Assembly (NCBI GenBank): GCA_031275255.1
Contig: JAISPA010000275.1
Location: 1-5,422 of the forward strand
Source: Acidaminococcales bacterium
Lineage (GTDB): Bacteria > Bacillota > Negativicutes > Acidaminococcales > JAISLQ01
Length of the DNA: 5,422 nucleotides
Reading direction: 5' to 3'
The notes beneath the pieces are model-generated. The model ran no database searches, was not told the DNA's origin, and worked only from the letters and a program-made list of their open reading frames with translations. Made by a program: the position numbers and the translations under genes. Shown one piece after another: positions 4,861 through 5,422 of this stretch (position 1 is the stretch's first letter; the number at the start of each line of letters is the position of its first letter).

Positions 4861-5422
4861 GTGATCGATGAAGCGTTGAAGAACAGAAAGCCGGGGCAAA
4901 AAGTCGGCATACACATGGAGCCTTTTATCGTCAAAGCGCTGGCGGAAAAGGGCTTGTTCCGCGCCCAGCTGGACAAGCTCCTCTACGCCGGGCTGCCCGG
5001 CCTGGAGGAGGCCGCCAAACGCGCCGGCTCCTACAACAACTACTACCGCGAGTACGACGCCGCCACCGAATGGTACTGCCGCAAGACGGCGGCCCTGACC
5101 TCCCTGGCCGAGGAAGAAAGCCCGGCGGGGGAAAAAGCCGCCGCCTTCGTGAAAGAAACACTGGAAAAGTGCTGGCCGGACGCCTGGCACTATATAGAAG
5201 CCGCCCCGGAACCGGTGGACTTTGATAAGTTCTACCTTAAAACCGTAAAGCGGCTGGCGGTAGTAAAGCTAAAGCCGAACCAGCCGCCCGTCCCGCCCCC
5301 GCCGCTCAAAGCCGCCAGCCAAGGCGGATGGAGCGGCGAACTGGCCATATTCATCTACATAGCCGGCATCTTCAAAAAAACTATCGACATAGAAAGCCGC
5401 TTTTACACGGATCAGTTTAATC
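4861..5422 (+). CDS. Unrecognised protein 'B' with the A/B shared module (3' end outside window)
   Basis: The frame stays open to the window end: 187 residues are visible and the C-terminus is missing. Residues 21-82 (PFIVKALAEKGLFRAQLDKLL ... TAALTSL) are an ungapped homologue of residues 10-71 of protein A, including Y62-R-x-Y65-D66-x-x-T69-x-W71-x-C73. After this come a charged helical stretch (83-112, with Cys104-Trp105 and Trp109), a segment VDFDKFYLKTVKRLAVVKLKP (119-139), a proline-rich linker QPPVPPPPL (141-149), and the start of a new domain with the hydrophobic run ELAIFIYIAGIF (160-171). That run is too short for an ordinary membrane span and may be a core strand or helix. No signal peptide is present. 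It is probably co-transcribed with the CHAT gene, which makes it a natural candidate partner or substrate, but that is inference. I do not recognise a named family. Confidence 0.8.
   Translation, partial: MIDEALKNRKPGQKVGIHMEPFIVKALAEKGLFRAQLDKLLYAGLPGLEEAAKRAGSYNNYYREYDAATEWYCRKTAALTSLAEEESPAGEKAAAFVKETLEKCWPDAWHYIEAAPEPVDFDKFYLKTVKRLAVVKLKPNQPPVPPPPLKAASQGGWSGELAIFIYIAGIFKKTIDIESRFYTDQFN

Noticed and set aside
1..5422. CRISPR arrays, tRNA or rRNA genes, insertion sequences
   Set aside because: No regular spaced repeats, no cloverleaf or ribosomal signatures, and no transposase-like translation or terminal inverted repeats were seen.

Overview
The window looks like a chromosomal segment of a diderm (two-membrane) bacterium. 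It carries the end of a TonB-dependent outer-membrane receptor and an OmpH/Skp-like protein. It also has Firmicutes-style purine-rich ribosome binding sites (GGAGG, GAGGGG) and compact rho-independent terminators. That mix, together with a DUF2325-type domain, suggests the Negativicutes (Gram-negative Firmicutes); this is an inference from style and not a database match. All supported genes are on the + strand.

Layout: (1) 2-748, the C-terminal 248 residues of a TonB-dependent receptor. (2) 749-934, a gap holding a duplicated translation-initiation box, three small stem-loops and a possible 35-residue upstream reading frame whose stop overlaps the next start. (3) 935-2347, a 470-residue protein with beta-propeller-like segments and no visible signal peptide, closed by a strong terminator at 2405-2447. 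(4) 2477-3586, a second unit: a leaderless OmpH/Skp-like protein, a small helical protein ('A', 85 aa) and a DUF2325-like domain. The DUF2325-like frame has no usable start and probably continues A after a frameshift. A terminator follows its stop directly. (5) 3615-3865, a regulatory-looking gap with a candidate promoter. (6) 3866-4753, a CHAT-domain (caspase-fold) protease-like protein with an intact His/Cys pair and a helical N-terminus. (7) 4861 to the window end, the N-terminal 187 residues of an unrecognised protein ('B').

The main new observation is that A and B share an ungapped 62-residue module with 25 identical positions (about 40%). The pattern is PF....A.AE..L.R..LD.....GL.GL...A, followed by Y-R-x-Y-D-x-x-T-x-W-x-C. 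In A the module is followed by a (frameshifted) coiled-coil plus DUF2325-like domain. In B it leads into a different tail with a proline-rich linker. One of its bearers sits directly downstream of a CHAT protease, so the locus may be a small modular signalling or conflict system in which the shared module is an adaptor and CHAT is the effector. The functional part of this is inference; the homology between A and B is read directly from the translations.
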